From NCBI GenBank assembly GCA_015709695.1, contig CP054183.1, positions 186,001 to 250,000 on the forward strand: 64,000 nt of DNA, given 5' to 3'. Positions within the stretch are counted from its first letter, which is position 1. Each line of letters opens with the position of its first letter. Shown piece after piece: positions 32,831-42,063 of the stretch. A model generated the notes under the pieces. The model did not search any database. It was not told the origin of the DNA and worked only from the letters and a program-made list of their open reading frames with translations. The stretch comes from Gammaproteobacteria bacterium. GTDB lineage: Bacteria > Pseudomonadota > Gammaproteobacteria > Steroidobacterales > GCA-2729495. The position numbers were made by a program, and so were the translations under genes.

Positions 32831-34000
32831 ATGAACCTGCACGAATACCAGGCCAAGCAGCTGTTCTCACGCTACCGCATCCCGGTCACCCGGGGCGAGG
32901 TGGCCGCCACTCCCGCCCAGGCCAGCGCCGCAGCCGACCGGCTCGGCGGTGGCCTCTGGGTGGTCAAGGCCCAGGTGCACGCGGGTGGTCGCGGCAAGGC
33001 GGGTGGCGTGAAGCTCGCCCGCAGCGCCGAGGAGGTGCGGGCCGCCGCCGCCGGCATGATCGGCTCCCGCCTGAAGACCAAGCAGACCGGCGCGGCGGGC
33101 CTGCCGGTCAACCTCGTGTTCGTCGAGGTGGGCAGCAGCATCCAGCGCGAGCTCTACCTCTCGCTGCTGGTGGACCGCAACCGCCAGCGGGTGTCCTTCC
33201 TGGCCTCGGCGGCCGGCGGCATGGACATCGAGGAGGTCGCGGCGAAGACCCCGGAGAAGATCCTCAGCACCGCCGTGCATCCGGCTGCGGGCCTGCAGGC
33301 CTACCAGGTGCGCCAGATGGGCTACGCGCTGGGCCTCGACAACGACCAGATCAAGCAGTTCATCGACATCTGCCAGAAGCTCTACCGCCTGTTCTGCGAC
33401 TGCGACGCCAGCCTGATCGAGGTCAATCCGCTGATCGTCACCGCCGAGGGCAACCTGCTGGCTCTGGATGCCAAGATCAACATCGAGGACAACGCGCTGT
33501 TCAGGCGCGCCGAACTGCAGGCCATGCGCGATCCCTCGCAGGAAGACGAGATGGAACGGCGGGCCGCCGAGCATGACCTCAACTACGTCTCGCTCGACGG
33601 CAACATCGCCTGCATGGTCAATGGCGCCGGGCTCGCCATGGCCACCATGGACCTCATCAAGCTCCACGGCGGGGAGCCGGCGAACTTCCTCGACGTCGGT
33701 GGCGGCGCCACGCCCGAACGGGTGGCGGCGGCGTTCAAGCTGATCCTCAGCAACCAGGCCGTGCGCGCCATCCTCGTCAACATCTTCGGCGGCATCGTGC
33801 GCTGCGACCTCATCGCCGAGGGCATCATCCAGGCGGTGCGCGAGGTGAGCGTCAAGGTGCCGGTGGTGGTGCGCCTCGAGGGCACCAACGTCGAGCAGGG
33901 ACGCAAGCTGCTGGCGCAGAGCGGCCTGGACATCACCGCCGCCGCCGATCTCACCGATGCCGCGCGCAAGGTCGTGGCCGCAGCCGGGATCCAGTCATGA
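32831..34000 (+). CDS. sucC: succinate-CoA ligase, beta subunit
   Basis: The SucC/SucD complex makes succinate and ATP (or GTP) from succinyl-CoA in the TCA cycle. The 389-residue beta subunit starts [19 protein letters not shown], has an ATP-grasp fold with [19 protein letters not shown], and a CoA-ligase domain with [13 protein letters not shown] and [15 protein letters not shown]. It overlaps sucD by 4 bases. The 2-oxoglutarate dehydrogenase genes are not in the window. Confidence 0.97.
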   Translation: MNLHEYQAKQLFSRYRIPVTRGEVAATPAQASAAADRLGGGLWVVKAQVHAGGRGKAGGVKLARSAEEVRAAAAGMIGSRLKTKQTGAAGLPVNLVFVEVGSSIQRELYLSLLVDRNRQRVSFLASAAGGMDIEEVAAKTPEKILSTAVHPAAGLQAYQVRQMGYALGLDNDQIKQFIDICQKLYRLFCDCDASLIEVNPLIVTAEGNLLALDAKINIEDNALFRRAELQAMRDPSQEDEMERRAAEHDLNYVSLDGNIACMVNGAGLAMATMDLIKLHGGEPANFLDVGGGATPERVAAAFKLILSNQAVRAILVNIFGGIVRCDLIAEGIIQAVREVSVKVPVVVRLEGTNVEQGRKLLAQSGLDITAAADLTDAARKVVAAAGIQS

Positions 34001-34866
34001 GCATCCTCGTCAACCGCAATACCCGCGTCATCTGCCAGGGCCTCACCGGCCGGCAGGGCCAGTTCCATGCGCAGCAGTGCCTGGAGTACGGCACGCAGGT
34101 CGTTGCCGGCGTCACGCCCGGACGTGGCGGCGAGAGCCACCTCGGCCTGCCGGTATTCGACACCATGCCGGAGGCGGTCAGGGCCACCGGCGCCACCGTC
34201 AGCGTGATCTTCGTGCCGGCCCCGGCCGCCGCCGATGCCATCCTCGCCGCGGCCGATGCCGGCATCGAGCTCGTGGTGTGCATCACCGAGGGCATCCCGG
34301 TCCAGGACATGGTGAAGGTCAAGGCCGTGCTCGGCGACTACCGCTGCCGCCTCATCGGCCCGAACTGCCCGGGCATCATCACCCCGGGCGAGTGCAAGAT
34401 CGGCATCATGCCCGGCTTCATCCACAAGCCCGGCCGCATCGGCATCGTCTCGCGCTCGGGCACGCTGACCTACGAGGCGGTCTACCAGACCACCAGCATC
34501 GGCCTCGGCCAGAGCACCTGCGTCGGCATCGGCGGCGACCCGATCCGCGGCATGAACTTCATCGACTGCCTGGCGCTGTTCCAGGACGACCCGCAGACCG
34601 AGGGCATCATCATGGTGGGCGAGATCGGTGGCAGCGACGAGGAGGCCGCCGCCCGCTACATCCGTGACCACGTCACCAAGCCGGTGGTGGCCTACATCGC
34701 CGGGGTGACCGCGCCCGCGGGCAAGCGCATGGGCCACGCGGGCGCCATCATCTCCGGAGGCGCCGGCACCGCGGAAGCCAAGTACGCCGCGCTCGAGGAG
34801 GCCCATGTGCGCGCCGTGCGCTCGCCGGCCGAACTCGGCCAGGCCATGAAGGAGCTCCTCGGCTGA
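33997..34866 (+). CDS. sucD: succinate-CoA ligase, alpha subunit
   Basis: The 289-residue alpha subunit has a CoA-binding Rossmann domain ([16 protein letters not shown]) and the catalytic, phosphorylated histidine near residue 247 in [17 protein letters not shown]. It is coupled to sucC by ATGA. It is followed by an inverted pair of 23-bp repeats. Confidence 0.97.
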   Translation: MSILVNRNTRVICQGLTGRQGQFHAQQCLEYGTQVVAGVTPGRGGESHLGLPVFDTMPEAVRATGATVSVIFVPAPAAADAILAAADAGIELVVCITEGIPVQDMVKVKAVLGDYRCRLIGPNCPGIITPGECKIGIMPGFIHKPGRIGIVSRSGTLTYEAVYQTTSIGLGQSTCVGIGGDPIRGMNFIDCLALFQDDPQTEGIIMVGEIGGSDEEAAARYIRDHVTKPVVAYIAGVTAPAGKRMGHAGAIISGGAGTAEAKYAALEEAHVRAVRSPAELGQAMKELLG

Positions 34867-34873
34867 CGGACAA

Positions 34874-34896
34874 GGTGCCGGTGTTACGGTTTCGGT
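34874..34896 (+). repeat. dispersed 23-bp repeat, copy 1
   Basis: The 23-bp sequence begins GGTGCCGGTGTTACGG and ends TTTCGGT. It is identical to the copy at 39930-39952. It forms an inverted pair with 34953-34975 (20 of 23 positions complementary), so the RNA could fold into a long hairpin between sucD and nadE. It looks REP-like, but no named family is recognised. Confidence 0.7.
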
Positions 34897-34952
34897 AACT
34901 CCCTCTCCGGACCACGGTGCAAGCGGGGCGAGGCATGCAAGGGCAGCGGCAG

Positions 34953-34975
34953 ACCGAAACCGTATGACCGGCACC
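34953..34975 (-). repeat. dispersed 23-bp repeat, copy 2 (inverted)
   Basis: This is the reverse-complement copy of 34874-34896 with 3 differences. Two of the differences create the ATG at 34964 that is used as the nadE start. It lies 56 bases from copy 1. Confidence 0.7.
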
Positions 34976-36583
34976 TTCAATGTCAGCTTCGCGCAGGTCA
35001 ACCTGCTGGTTGGCGACGTGCCCGGCAATGTCCGGCGGATCACCGCCGCCATCGCCGCGGCGCGCGAAGCGGGTGCCGACCTCGTGGTGTTTCCCGAGCT
35101 GGCGCTCTGCGGCTATCCGCCCGAGGACCTGCTGCTCCACGGCGGCCTGCGTCGCCAGGTGGCCAACGCCCTCGCGGAAGTGCGCGCAGCGGCCACCGGC
35201 ATTGCGGTTCTGGTGGGCTACCCCGAGTATGCCGGGGGCGCGGTCTACAACGCCGCCGCGCTTCTCGCCGACGGCCGGCTCCTCGCCAACTATCGCAAGC
35301 AGTTGCTGCCCAACTACAGCGTCTTCGACGAGAAGCGCTACTTCCAGCCGGGCGACGGCCCGGTGGTCGCCACGCTGTCCGGCGTGCGCATCGGCATCGG
35401 CATCTGCGAGGACCTGTGGACGGCCGGCCCCTGCCTCGCCCTGCGGGACGCCGGTGCCGAGCTCATCGTCGTGCCCAACGGCTCGCCCTTCGAGGTGGGC
35501 AAGCAGGCGCAGCGCGAAGCCGTGCTGGCCGGGCGCGCGCGCGAGACCGGCCTGCCCATCGCCTACGCCAACCTCGTGGGCGGGCAGGACGAGCTGGTAT
35601 TCGACGGCGGCTCCTGCCTGGTGGATGCCGGCGGCAGCGTGCGCATGCGCGCGCCGGCCTTCGAGGCCGGCCTTTACTCCTGTGCATTGGCACGCAGCGA
35701 CGGGCGCCTGCAGGCACTGCCAGGGCAGGTCGAGCCGCTGCTCGCCGACGATGCCAGCGTCTACGGCGCGCTGGTGCTCGGTGTGCGCGACTACGTCGGC
35801 AAGAACGGTTTCCGAGGCGCCGTCCTCGGCCTTTCCGGCGGCGTCGACTCCGCCCTCACCCTGGCCATCGCCGTCGATGCGCTGGGTGCGCCGGCACTGC
35901 AGGCGGTGATGATGCCCTACCGCTACACCGCCGCCATCAGTCTCGAGGATGCGCAGGCCCAGGCCCGTGCCATGGCGGTGGACTACGAGGTGATCCCCAT
36001 CGAGGCCATGGTGGGCACGGCGCGTGCGGCGCTGGCGGAACTGTTTGCCGGCAGGCCCGAGGACACCACCGAGGAGAACCTGCAGTCGCGCTGCCGCGGC
36101 ATGCTGCTCATGGCCATTTCCAACAAGACCGGCCGCATGGTGCTCGCCACCGGCAACAAGAGCGAGATGGCCGTGGGCTATGCCACGCTCTACGGCGACA
36201 TGGCCGGCGGCTTCGCGCCCATCAAGGACTGCACCAAGTCGCGTGTCTACCGCCTGGCCAGGTACCGCAACGGCATCGGGGCAGTGATTCCGGAGCGCGT
36301 CATCACCCGGGAGCCTTCCGCGGAGCTGCGTCCCGGCCAGAAGGACAGCGACTCGCTGCCACCCTATGCGGTGCTGGACCCGATACTCGATGCGCTGATG
36401 CTGGAGAACCGCTCGGTGGCCGACATCTCCGCCGCGGGTTTCGACCCGGCGGTGGTGGCGCGCGTCGTGGAGATGGTGCGGCGCGCCGAGTACAAGCGTC
36501 GCCAGGCCGCCCCGGGTGTGCGCATCAGCAGCCGCGCCTTCGGCCGTGACTGGCGCTATCCGATCACCTCGGGATACCGCTGA
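34964..36583 (+). CDS. nadE: glutamine-dependent NAD+ synthetase
   Basis: NadE amidates nicotinic acid adenine dinucleotide to NAD+. The 539-residue product is a two-domain enzyme. The N-terminal nitrilase-type glutaminase has Glu in VVFPELALCGYP, Lys in NYRKQLLPNY and Cys in GIGICEDLW; the C-terminal synthetase has the PP-loop LSGGVDSALT near residue 295. The ATG lies inside an inverted repeat arm, and no good ribosome-binding site precedes it. The next in-frame candidate would cut into the nitrilase fold, so this start is kept. Confidence 0.93.
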   Translation: MTGTFNVSFAQVNLLVGDVPGNVRRITAAIAAAREAGADLVVFPELALCGYPPEDLLLHGGLRRQVANALAEVRAAATGIAVLVGYPEYAGGAVYNAAALLADGRLLANYRKQLLPNYSVFDEKRYFQPGDGPVVATLSGVRIGIGICEDLWTAGPCLALRDAGAELIVVPNGSPFEVGKQAQREAVLAGRARETGLPIAYANLVGGQDELVFDGGSCLVDAGGSVRMRAPAFEAGLYSCALARSDGRLQALPGQVEPLLADDASVYGALVLGVRDYVGKNGFRGAVLGLSGGVDSALTLAIAVDALGAPALQAVMMPYRYTAAISLEDAQAQARAMAVDYEVIPIEAMVGTARAALAELFAGRPEDTTEENLQSRCRGMLLMAISNKTGRMVLATGNKSEMAVGYATLYGDMAGGFAPIKDCTKSRVYRLARYRNGIGAVIPERVITREPSAELRPGQKDSDSLPPYAVLDPILDALMLENRSVADISAAGFDPAVVARVVEMVRRAEYKRRQAAPGVRISSRAFGRDWRYPITSGYR

Positions 36584-36601
36584 CCGGCTGCCGCTGCCGC
36601 A

Positions 36602-37387
36602 CTACCAGAAGCGGTACCAGGGCTTCTCTTCTTCCTTCGCCTGCTTGCTGGCGGCCTCGGGGAAATTGGCGGCCAGCACCTCGCGGCTGCTGTCGGCGAG
36701 GTCGGTCATGCCCAGCGCCCGGTAGGAATCGATGATGATGCGCAGCGATTCGGCGACCGCGGGTGCGCCGTCGTAGCTTTCCATGGTGAACCTGGCGCGG
36801 TCGAGCGAGGCGAGATAGGCGCCGCGCTTGTAGTAATAGCGGGCCACGTCGTTCTCGTATTCGGCCAGCCGCTCGCGCAGGAACACCATGCGCTGGCGCG
36901 CGTCGGGCGCATACCGGCTCTTCGGGTAGCGCTGCACCAGCTGCGCGAACGCCGAGAAGGACTCGCGCACCTTGTCCGGCGGCCGGCGCGCCAGGTCCAC
37001 GTCGAAGAACCGGTAGATGGCGTTCGACTGCCCCGTGAAGTTGGCGAGACCGCGCATGTACAGCGCGTAGTCCACGCGCGGATGCGTCGGATTCTCGCGC
37101 TCGAACTGGCTCGCGGAATCGATGGCGGATTCCGGTTCGCCGTTCATGTAGTAGCAATAGATCAGGTCGAGCTGGCCCTGCTTGGCCTGGTTGCTGAACG
37201 GAAAGCGCGCGGCCAGCGTCTCGTAATAGGTGATGGCATTGCGGAAGTTGCCGCTGTCCATGGCCGACTGCGCCCTGTCGTAGAGCTGGTCGGCGCCGGA
37301 CTTCATGTCGCGCTCGTTGTCGCTGGCGCAGCCGGCCAGGGCCAGCAGGGCCAGCAGCAGCAAGGCCGGCAGGCGCAGGCGGGGCAT
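36602..37387 (-). CDS. bamD: outer membrane protein assembly factor BamD
   Basis: BamD is an essential lipoprotein of the BAM complex. From ATG 37387 the product is 261 residues, with a lipoprotein signal and lipobox LALAGC (Cys at about residue 20) and five TPR-like helical repeats (for example GNFRNAITYYETLAARFPFS and VRESFSAFAQLVQRYPKSRYA). An upstream in-frame ATG at 37537 is rejected because it would bury the signal peptide. It diverges from rluD, the usual arrangement. Confidence 0.95.
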   Translation of the reverse strand: MPRLRLPALLLLALLALAGCASDNERDMKSGADQLYDRAQSAMDSGNFRNAITYYETLAARFPFSNQAKQGQLDLIYCYYMNGEPESAIDSASQFERENPTHPRVDYALYMRGLANFTGQSNAIYRFFDVDLARRPPDKVRESFSAFAQLVQRYPKSRYAPDARQRMVFLRERLAEYENDVARYYYKRGAYLASLDRARFTMESYDGAPAVAESLRIIIDSYRALGMTDLADSSREVLAANFPEAASKQAKEEEKPWYRFW

Positions 37388-37449
37388 GACGGCTGACAGG
37401 GACAAGGCGCGGGTACCTTTGCGGGGATGGCCTGGGTTCGAGGCTGCGC

Positions 37450-37499
37450 AGTATAGCCCACGGCCGCCGGGCGCTGACGGCCGGCGGTCCGCATACAAT
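37450..37499. promoter_or_regulatory. divergent bamD/rluD promoter region
   Basis: Two -10-like boxes face outward in the 121-bp gap. TATACT on the - strand (37455-37450) faces bamD, and TACAAT (37494-37499) faces rluD. The latter lies only 9 bases before the rluD ATG, so that transcript would be nearly leaderless. No clear -35 boxes are seen. Confidence 0.35.
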
Positions 37500-37508
37500 C
37501 TGCACACC

Positions 37509-38498
37509 ATGGACGTCATCCACCACAACGTCAGCATCCCGGAGGAGCAGGCCGGCCGGCGCCTGGACCAGGCCCTGGCGGAACTCCTGCCGGATTATTC
37601 GCGCTCGCGGATCAAGGAGTGGATCCTCGGCGGCTGCGTGCTGCTCGACGGCGCTGCTGCGGAGCCGCGCACCCGGGTCGCTACCGGCCAGCAGGTCGAC
37701 CTGCGGGCCAGCGTGCAGGCCCGGACGGCCGTGGCGGCGCAGGACGTGCCCTTCGAAGTGGTGCACGAGGACGACGATGTCCTGGTGGTGCTCAAGCCCG
37801 CCGGCCTGGTGGTCCACCCGGGCGCCGGGAACCCGGACGCGACGCTGGAAAACGGCCTGCGACGGCACGCCCCGGCACTGGCGGCCCTGCCGCGCAGCGG
37901 CCTGCTTCATCGCCTCGACAAGGACACCAGCGGCCTGGTGCTCGTGGCGAAGACGCTGGCGGCCCACACGCGGCTGACCCGCGACCTGCAGGAGCGGGAG
38001 ATCACGCGCGAATACCGGGCCGTGGTCAACGGCGTCATGACCGCCGGCGGCACCGTGGATGCGCCCATCGGCCGGCATCCGACGCAGCGCATCCGCATGG
38101 CTGTCACCGGCGGCGGACGGCCTGCCGTCACGCACTACCGGGTACTGGCCCGCTTCGTCGCGCACAGTTTCATCGCGGTGAGGCTGGAGACCGGGCGCAC
38201 CCACCAGATCCGCGTGCACATGGCCCATATCGGCTACCCGATCCTCGGCGACCCGACCTATGGTGGCCGGCCGCGCATTCCGGCCGGCGCGGCGCCCGGA
38301 TTGATCGAGGCCCTGCGCGGCTTCCGGCGCCAGGCGCTGCATGCCTGCGCCATCCGCTTCTGCCACCCGGCCAGCGGCGAGTGGCTGGAGTTCGCCGCGC
38401 CCCTGCCGGCGGATATGCGCTCGGTGCTCGCGGCACTGGCCGGCTCCACCACGGCGGCCGCGAAGCTGGAAGCGCTGGCATGGCCCAGGGCGCTGTGA
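37509..38498 (+). CDS. rluD: 23S rRNA pseudouridine(1911/1915/1917) synthase RluD
   Basis: The 329-residue product has an N-terminal S4 RNA-binding domain (RLDQALAELLPDYSRSRIKEWI) and an RluA-family catalytic domain with the catalytic Asp in LLHRLDKDTSGLVLVAKT. RluD modifies helix 69 of 23S rRNA. ATG 37509 is chosen because the longer upstream frame runs across the bamD promoter region. Its end overlaps pgeF by 19 bases. Confidence 0.93.
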   Translation: MDVIHHNVSIPEEQAGRRLDQALAELLPDYSRSRIKEWILGGCVLLDGAAAEPRTRVATGQQVDLRASVQARTAVAAQDVPFEVVHEDDDVLVVLKPAGLVVHPGAGNPDATLENGLRRHAPALAALPRSGLLHRLDKDTSGLVLVAKTLAAHTRLTRDLQEREITREYRAVVNGVMTAGGTVDAPIGRHPTQRIRMAVTGGGRPAVTHYRVLARFVAHSFIAVRLETGRTHQIRVHMAHIGYPILGDPTYGGRPRIPAGAAPGLIEALRGFRRQALHACAIRFCHPASGEWLEFAAPLPADMRSVLAALAGSTTAAAKLEALAWPRAL

Positions 38499-39244
38499 CC
38501 GGTATCGAGCTGGTCGAGCCGGACTGGCCCGCGCCCCGGCGGGTGCGGGCGGTGGCGACCACGCGCCGCGGTGGCGTCAGCAGGGGTGTGCATGCCAGCC
38601 TCAACCTCGGCGACCACGTCGGGGATGACCCGGCTGCGGTGGCGGAGAATCGCCGCCGCCTGGCGCATGCGCTGGGCCTGGCCACCGCGCCGTGCTGGTT
38701 GCGCCAGGTGCACGGCACCGCGGTGGCCGATGCTGGCGGCGCGGGGCTGCTGCCGCAGGCCGATGCCATGGTCGCATCGATGCCCTCTGCAGCCTGCGTG
38801 GTCCTGACCGCCGATTGCCTGCCCGTGCTGTTCTGCGACGCGGCCGGCAGCCGGGTCGCCGCGGCCCACGCGGGCTGGCGCGGGCTGGCTGCCGGGGTGC
38901 TGGAAGCCACGGTGGCGGCACTGGTGGCGAGCGGCGTGCAGGCCGGCGACCTGCTGGCCTGGATCGGCCCGGCCATCGGCAAGGCGGCCTATGAAGTCGG
39001 CGACGAGGTCCGCACCGCATTCCTCGCCGGCGATCCGCGGGCCGCCAGCGGCTTCACGGCCAATGCAGGCGGCCGCTGGCAGCTCGACCTGCCGGGTCTC
39101 GCCCGGCAGCGGCTCGCGGCGGCGGGCGTCCGCCGCGTCTACGGTGGCAGTCTGTGCACCCACGCCGACCCGCAGCGCTTCTTCTCCCATCGCCGCGACG
39201 GGAACTGCGGCCGCCAGGCCACGCTGGTCTGGCTCGAAGAATAA
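38480..39244 (+). CDS. pgeF: peptidoglycan editing factor PgeF (YfiH/laccase-domain family)
   Basis: The 254-residue protein has the YfiH fold with metal-site residues in CWLRQVHGTAV, LTADCLPVLF, AAHAGWRGLAAG and SLCTHADPQRFFSHRRDG. In E. coli YfiH/PgeF prevents misincorporation of L-Ser in peptidoglycan precursors; relatives are also annotated as polyphenol oxidases or purine nucleosidases. It overlaps rluD and follows it, as in E. coli. The stop codon is part of a short direct repeat. Confidence 0.9.
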   Translation: MAQGAVTGIELVEPDWPAPRRVRAVATTRRGGVSRGVHASLNLGDHVGDDPAAVAENRRRLAHALGLATAPCWLRQVHGTAVADAGGAGLLPQADAMVASMPSAACVVLTADCLPVLFCDAAGSRVAAAHAGWRGLAAGVLEATVAALVASGVQAGDLLAWIGPAIGKAAYEVGDEVRTAFLAGDPRAASGFTANAGGRWQLDLPGLARQRLAAAGVRRVYGGSLCTHADPQRFFSHRRDGNCGRQATLVWLEE

Positions 39245-39265
39245 TTGGTGCCAGTAATTGGTGCC
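39242..39265 (+). repeat. tandem 11-bp direct repeat at the pgeF stop
   Basis: TAATTGGTGCC occurs at 39242-39252 and again at 39255-39265, separated by AG, and is followed by TGACATATTTTT. The first copy contains the pgeF TAA. The T-run gives it a terminator-like end, but there is no strong stem. It resembles the tips of REP-type elements. Confidence 0.5.
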
Positions 39266-39295
39266 TGACATATTTTTCCCGGTTCCGCCCTGGTC

Positions 39296-39928
39296 ATGAC
39301 GACGCCACAGGCCGAGGATGAGACGATCGATGCGGGCGAGTTCGGCGCATGGCTGCTGGCCACGCTGGCCTGCCTGCGTGGCGACGGCGGGGCCGAGGTT
39401 CCCTGTGGCGACTGCGTCGGTTGCTGCGTGTCGTCCTATTTCATTCCGCTGCGCCCCGGGGACCATGCGGCCCGCGCGAGGGTGCCGCCCGCCGCGCTCG
39501 TCGATGCCCCGGGGCAGGAAGCCGGCCACCTCATGCTCGGCTACGGGCCTACGGGCGAATGCCCGATGCTCGACGCCGGACGCTGCAGCATCTACGCCGA
39601 CCGGCCGCAGACCTGCCGCGACTACGATTGCCGGATCTTCGCCGCCGCTGGCATCGAGGCCGGAGGGCCGGAACGGCGCGTCATCAACCAGCGTGTCCGT
39701 GCCTGGCGCTTCAGCTACCGGGATGACGATGCGCGGCGGGCCCACGCTGCCGTGCGCGCCGCCGCTGCCTTCATCCGCGACCGCTGGCAGGCCTTCCCCG
39801 GCCACTGCGCGCCCACAGCACCCACCGGCATCGCCGTGCTGGCGCTGAAGGCTCACGCCGTGTTCCTCGATGCCGCGACCACCTCCCGCCCGGACACCGA
39901 AACCGCGCGAGCCATCATCCGCGCGTAG
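39296..39928 (+). CDS. YkgJ-family cysteine-cluster protein
   Basis: The 210-residue protein has the CxxCxxCC signature (CGDCVGCC, about residues 37-44) followed by ECPMLDAGRCSIYADRPQTCRDYDC, the pattern of the YkgJ/UPF0153 family presumed to bind zinc or an iron-sulfur cluster. Function is unknown. It stands alone on the + strand after pgeF, and its stop is followed within one base by the third copy of the 23-bp repeat. Confidence 0.8.
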   Translation: MTTPQAEDETIDAGEFGAWLLATLACLRGDGGAEVPCGDCVGCCVSSYFIPLRPGDHAARARVPPAALVDAPGQEAGHLMLGYGPTGECPMLDAGRCSIYADRPQTCRDYDCRIFAAAGIEAGGPERRVINQRVRAWRFSYRDDDARRAHAAVRAAAAFIRDRWQAFPGHCAPTAPTGIAVLALKAHAVFLDAATTSRPDTETARAIIRA

Positions 39929-39929
39929 C

Positions 39930-39952
39930 GGTGCCGGTGTTACGGTTTCGGT
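39930..39952 (+). repeat. dispersed 23-bp repeat, copy 3
   Basis: This is identical over 23 bases to 34874-34896, again placed directly after a stop codon (TAG 39926-39928). No inverted partner is seen nearby, although a GC-rich hairpin (CCGCCGCGGGCCCGGCGG) follows about 25 bases later. Confidence 0.7.
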
Positions 39953-40029
39953 TGCGCCAGGCCATCGCCGGGTACCGCCGCGGGCCCGGCGGAGGCCGGT
40001 AATGCAGTTCCGTGGCTGCCATCTCCCGG

Positions 40030-41604
40030 TCAGGGCAGCCCCAGGCGCAGCAGCGCATCCGCAACCCGCTGCCTGGCTGTTTCGACCCGTATCGGGAACG
40101 CACGGAAGAAGTCCTGCCGGGTCAGCGCCGGGTTGCGCTCGCGCACATTGGCTGCCCAGGCGACGGCGCGGGCGTGGTCCCCGGCGAGGCTGTGGGCGGC
40201 GGCGGCGATCATGGCGATCAGCACATGCGCGCCCGGCGATCGCGCCGCCCGCTCGGCCCAGGCCGCGGCCTCGGCATCCTCGCCCAGCACCGTGTGCGTG
40301 AAGGCGCGGGTGCCCAGCATCGCGTAGTACAGCGGATCGAGAGGACTCAGGCGCATCGCCAGGTCCACATGGCGGCGGCCGTCGATTCCCTGCCCCGCCA
40401 GCGTCTCGGTCCAGGCCCGTGCGTAGATGCCCTGCGCATAGTTGGGACTGATCGCCGTCGCCCGCTCGAGCCAGGCGAGCGCGCTCGCGAGGTCGCCATC
40501 GAGCCAGAAGCTGCGCCCCATGGTGAAACTGACGAAGGGATCCAGCGGATCGAGCTCGTGGCCACGCTCGGCGAAACGCCGCGCGAGGCGGGTCTCGCCC
40601 GCGACGTCGTTCGAGTGGCGCATGAACGCCGTCTGGAAATGCACGAACGACAGGCCGGCATGCGCGCGCGCGAAGCGCGGATCCAGCGCTACCGCCTGCT
40701 GGAACAGCGCGGTCGCGGCCGCGTTGTCCTCGCGGTTGAAGCGGTACATGTGCTGCAGGCCAAGGTGATAGGCCGACCAGGCGTCGAGATTGCCGATCGC
40801 CGTGGATCGCGCCAGCGCGGCCTCGTGCAGCGGGATCTGCACCTCCAGCGAGGCGAGGATCTGTGCGCCGATGTCGGCCAGCAGCTGGTCCACGTCATCG
40901 ATCGCCCGGGAGAAGCGTTCGGCCCAGACGATGCCGTCGTTGCGGGTATCGACGAGGCTGGCCGCGACGCCCAAGCGGGTGCCGGCGACTTCGACCGTTC
41001 CGTGCAGGCAGTAGCGCACGCCGAGCACACGGCCGATGGCGCCGATGTCCGCATCCGGCTCGCGCAGGCGGAAGGCGGAACCACGGGCGGTGACGAACAG
41101 CCAGCGCAGGCGCGCCAGGTCGATGATCAGCTCGTCCGCCAGCGCGTCGCCGATGGCCGCGTACGGCCCCGGGCTGCCGGCGAGACGAAACGGCAGCACG
41201 GCGATCGACGGCCTGGCCATCTCCGTCGCAGGCAGCACGTCGCCGTGGCCCGCCGTCGCAGCCGGGCCGTTGCCCGGCGCCATGGCGGTACCGCGCAAGA
41301 CGCTGGCCTCGGCGACGAAGCGGAAACCCTTCCTCTGCACCGTGCGGATGAAGCGCTGCGCCTTGCCGTCGTCACCCAGTGCCTGGCGCACCGACTTGAT
41401 GCGGCTGGCGACGGCCGCATCGGACACCACGCGCCCATCCCATACCTTCTCGATGATCTCGTCGCGGGACAGCAGGCGTTCGCGGTTCTCGACCAGCAGC
41501 GCGAGCAGGGCGAAGACCTGCGGTTCCAGCGGCCGGACCCCGCCATTGGCGCGCAGCTCCGCCCTGGCGATGTCCAGCTCGAAGCCGGCGAAGCGGTAGA
41601 TCAT
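40030..41604 (-). CDS. CadC/ToxR-type winged-helix regulator with TPR domain
   Basis: The 524-residue protein has an N-terminal OmpR-type winged helix (about residues 1-100; RPLEPQVFALLALLVENRERLLSRDEIIEKVW). A TolB/adenylate-cyclase-associated type region follows (about 130-245; IAVLPFRLAGSPGPYAAIGDALADELI), then several TPR-like repeats (about 270-500). No membrane segment is evident, unlike classical CadC. ATG 41604 is chosen because it starts the winged helix directly. It diverges from the tautomerase and GFA genes, which are plausible targets. Confidence 0.82.
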   Translation of the reverse strand: MIYRFAGFELDIARAELRANGGVRPLEPQVFALLALLVENRERLLSRDEIIEKVWDGRVVSDAAVASRIKSVRQALGDDGKAQRFIRTVQRKGFRFVAEASVLRGTAMAPGNGPAATAGHGDVLPATEMARPSIAVLPFRLAGSPGPYAAIGDALADELIIDLARLRWLFVTARGSAFRLREPDADIGAIGRVLGVRYCLHGTVEVAGTRLGVAASLVDTRNDGIVWAERFSRAIDDVDQLLADIGAQILASLEVQIPLHEAALARSTAIGNLDAWSAYHLGLQHMYRFNREDNAAATALFQQAVALDPRFARAHAGLSFVHFQTAFMRHSNDVAGETRLARRFAERGHELDPLDPFVSFTMGRSFWLDGDLASALAWLERATAISPNYAQGIYARAWTETLAGQGIDGRRHVDLAMRLSPLDPLYYAMLGTRAFTHTVLGEDAEAAAWAERAARSPGAHVLIAMIAAAAHSLAGDHARAVAWAANVRERNPALTRQDFFRAFPIRVETARQRVADALLRLGLP

Positions 41605-41645
41605 GGGGATGCAGCATAGCCCGCACCCGGGCAAAGTCCCAGAAA

Positions 41646-41664
41646 TCTCCATGACTTCTCCATG
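41646..41664. promoter_or_regulatory. 11-bp-period direct repeat, candidate operator
   Basis: TCTCCATG occurs at 41646-41653 and 41657-41664, exactly 11 bases apart, in the 156-bp gap between the divergent winged-helix regulator and the tautomerase. OmpR-type winged helices typically bind such direct repeats on one face of the helix, so this may be the regulator's own site. This is inference. Confidence 0.4.
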
Positions 41665-41760
41665 GGATGTCCAAGCATCCGCGGCCGCGAACCGCCACGC
41701 TGGCATCACGGGCGACGGAATGGTTCCGGCGCCGGCAACCAGCCTGGAAGGAGAAGCGAC

Positions 41761-41985
41761 ATGCCACTGGTCACCATCGACGTCATCAAGGACGCCTTCA
41801 CGCCGAAGCAGAAGCGCGAGCTCATCGACAAGGTCACCAAGGCGATGATCGAGGTCGAGGGCGAGAACATGCGCCCGGTCACCTGGGTCCGCATCAAGGA
41901 GTTCGAGGGCGGGGACTGGGCCATCGGCGGCAAGGCCCTCGCGGCATCGGACGTCCACGCACTCGCCGCCGGCAGGGCGGCCTGA
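41761..41985 (+). CDS. 4-oxalocrotonate tautomerase family protein
   Basis: The 74-residue protein begins [21 protein letters not shown], so Pro becomes the N-terminal catalytic base after Met removal, the hallmark of 4-oxalocrotonate tautomerases. Length and the later [20 protein letters not shown] segment fit the family. A strong AAGGAGA ribosome-binding site precedes the ATG. The physiological substrate is not evident; the neighbour is a GFA-family protein. Confidence 0.83.
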   Translation: MPLVTIDVIKDAFTPKQKRELIDKVTKAMIEVEGENMRPVTWVRIKEFEGGDWAIGGKALAASDVHALAAGRAA

Positions 41986-42063
41986 GCAGCCCCGGGGGCA
42001 CCGGCGGCTCTGGCGCAGGTGCTCCCGGGAATCCCCCTGACAAGCCTGAATGAGGAGCATGAC

